This document shows, in pieces, positions 62,843 to 64,000 of a DNA stretch of 64,000 bases. The notes beneath the pieces were generated by a model, which saw only the letters and a list, made by a program, of their open reading frames with translations, ran no database searches and was not told the origin of the DNA. The DNA comes from Dyadobacter sp. NIV53 (lineage in GTDB: Bacteria > Bacteroidota > Bacteroidia > Cytophagales > Spirosomataceae): contig NZ_CP081299.1 of assembly GCF_019711195.1 (NCBI RefSeq), forward strand, positions 4,932,501 through 4,996,500, written 5' to 3'. The position numbers and the translations under genes were made by a program. Position 1 is the stretch's first letter, and each line of letters begins with the position of its first letter.

Positions 62843-64000
62843 TTAAAATAGCGTCCGGTAAAGCAGAATAACGTTTAAACTAATGATCACCAATGTGATT
62901 AGCCAGCTTAATCCGGTCATTATCTTAGAATTAGCAAACTGCCCCATGATCTTTTTGCTTGAAGTGAAAAGTACAAGTGGGACTATAGCAAAACTAAGTT
63001 GCAGCGAAAGTATAACCTGACTGAAAACCAACAGTTCAGCAGTGCCTTTTTCACCATACATTGTAGCAACGATCAATGCAGGAATTATTGCTATTCCTCT
63101 GGTTATAAGTCTTCTGAGCCAAGGTTTAAGTCGGATATTCAGAAATCCTTCCATCACGATCTGACCTGCCAGCGTACCGGTAAGTGTAGAACTCTGACCG
63201 GAAGCTAACAATGCAAGAGCAAAGAAAACCCCTGCGAGGCTAACCCCAAGTATAGGATCAAGCAGATGATAAGCGTCTGTAATATCAGCAATTTCAAAAT
63301 GCCCGTTGAGGTGAAATGCCGTAGCCGCAAGAATTAATATGGAGCCATTTATAAAAAATGCAAGTCCAAGGGAAAATGTAGAGTCAATGGTTGCAAATTT
63401 AATTGCTGATTTTTTTCCTTCATCATCCCGTTTGAAAGCGCGTGTCTGTACAATGCTTGAATGGAGATACAGATTATGGGGCATTACTGTGGCTCCCAGG
63501 ATACCAATTGCGATGTATAACATTCCGGGGTGCGTAACGATTTCGAGCTTAGGAAGCAGGCCACCGGCAATTCCCGAAAGAGAAGGCTGTGACACGATCA
63601 TTTCGTATAAAAAGCTCAAAAGTATAATACCCATCAGGCCCGCCACTATACTTTCAATAATACGGAATCCTTTTTGCTGAAAATATAAAACGATCAGTAC
63701 GTCAAATGCTGTAAAAACAACGCCAATTGGCAATGGTAAGCCAAATAGCAGGTTTAAAGCAATCGCCGAACCAATTACTTCAGCAAGATCTGTTGCTGCA
63801 ATTGCGATTTCTGACAATACCCAAAGTACCATGGAAACAGGCCGGGAGTAATTATCCCGACAAGCCTGGGCCAGGTCTCTTCCGGAGGCAATACCCAGTT
63901 TTAAAGACAAATGCTGTAAAAGCATTGCAAACAAATTGGATATCAAAATGACTGAAAGCAATGTGTAACCGAAGCGTGAGCCTCCTTCAATGTCTGTTGC
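62843..64000 (-). CDS. Nramp-family divalent metal transporter (5' end outside window)
   Basis: The frame is open to the right edge; the true start is beyond it. The visible 385 residues start ATDIEGGSRFGYTLLSVILISNLFAMLLQHLSLKLGIASGRDLAQ, which is the region just after the Nramp metal-binding DPGN motif. They continue with about ten transmembrane segments, including ATVMPHNLYLHSSIVQTR (the metal-binding M-P-H motif) and ASGQSSTLTGTLAGQIVMEGF. It transports Mn2+ or Fe2+ with protons. Length suggests about 30-60 residues are missing. Confidence 0.9.
   Translation of the reverse strand, partial: ATDIEGGSRFGYTLLSVILISNLFAMLLQHLSLKLGIASGRDLAQACRDNYSRPVSMVLWVLSEIAIAATDLAEVIGSAIALNLLFGLPLPIGVVFTAFDVLIVLYFQQKGFRIIESIVAGLMGIILLSFLYEMIVSQPSLSGIAGGLLPKLEIVTHPGMLYIAIGILGATVMPHNLYLHSSIVQTRAFKRDDEGKKSAIKFATIDSTFSLGLAFFINGSILILAATAFHLNGHFEIADITDAYHLLDPILGVSLAGVFFALALLASGQSSTLTGTLAGQIVMEGFLNIRLKPWLRRLITRGIAIIPALIVATMYGEKGTAELLVFSQVILSLQLSFAIVPLVLFTSSKKIMGQFANSKIMTGLSWLITLVIISLNVILLYRTLF

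Noticed and set aside
1..64000. tRNA, rRNA or riboswitch genes
   Set aside because: No convincing tRNA, rRNA or known riboswitch pattern was recognised by eye; a covariance-model search would be needed to be certain.

Overview
The window looks like a chromosomal segment of a Bacteroidota member of the Cytophagales (Dyadobacter/Spirosoma-like; genus is inference). Support: SusC/TonB-dependent receptors with CarboxypepD_reg N-termini, HmuY proteins, a type IX-sorted metalloprotease, LytTR two-component signalling, a PVC-type heme protein with HEAT repeats, Bacteroidota-style -7 boxes (TAnnTTTG), almost no Shine-Dalgarno sequences, and moderate-to-low GC. No rRNA, tRNA or CRISPR array was recognised.

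Layout. 0-3.8 kb: right end of an IS1182-type element that has cut an amidohydrolase gene, a Bcr/CflA exporter and a pair of small unknown genes. 4-10.4 kb: a TonB-dependent receptor, a TPR protein, a DUF4143 ATPase behind a striking double palindrome, and a LytS/LytTR-type two-component system. 10.4-15.2 kb: a PVC-type cytochrome/HEAT lipoprotein, a broken REP-associated (RAYT-like) transposase bracketed by two nearly identical 33-bp palindromes, and DUF1456. 15.3-24 kb: CNNM/CorC protein, SDR, galU, a glucuronokinase-like GHMP kinase, YceI, an LolA-like protein, atpG-atpA. 24-27.8 kb: FKBP isomerase, Prc protease, GNAT. 27.8-33.2 kb: a 14-bp minisatellite, then a heme-uptake locus (TonB receptor, HmuY-like lipoprotein, HmuY) with a palindrome inside its predicted promoter, and a second YceI. 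33-42.4 kb: DUF1003, cupin/JmjC protein, uvrB, secreted metalloprotease, 5'-nucleotidase, DeoR regulator, SDR. 42.4-48.8 kb: ileS flanked by two AT-rich accessory modules: a DUF6934-like gene plus small partner, and an OLD/RecF-like ATPase with a small nuclease-like partner. 48.8-64 kb: PepSY protein, GH16, a likely gamma-glutamylation catabolic cluster (transporter, DUF4230, glutamine-synthetase-like ligase, SDR, aldehyde dehydrogenase, class I amidotransferase), phosphoribosyltransferase, RelE/ParE toxin-antitoxin pair, GH36 alpha-galactosidase, Kup, and an Nramp transporter running off the right edge.

The best candidate for an undescribed system is the two-gene module at 46.8-48.5 kb (ATPase with an ATGA-coupled small protein), which resembles two-component phage-defence modules in architecture. 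The RAYT gene with its flanking palindromes is second. 

A caution covers the whole window: at least nine genes carry single-base frameshifts, six of them one base short in A/T runs of 7-8 and two inside essential ileS. Each is repaired by one base to give a continuous, family-like protein, so many are probably sequencing errors rather than decay. I therefore give full repaired extents for those genes.
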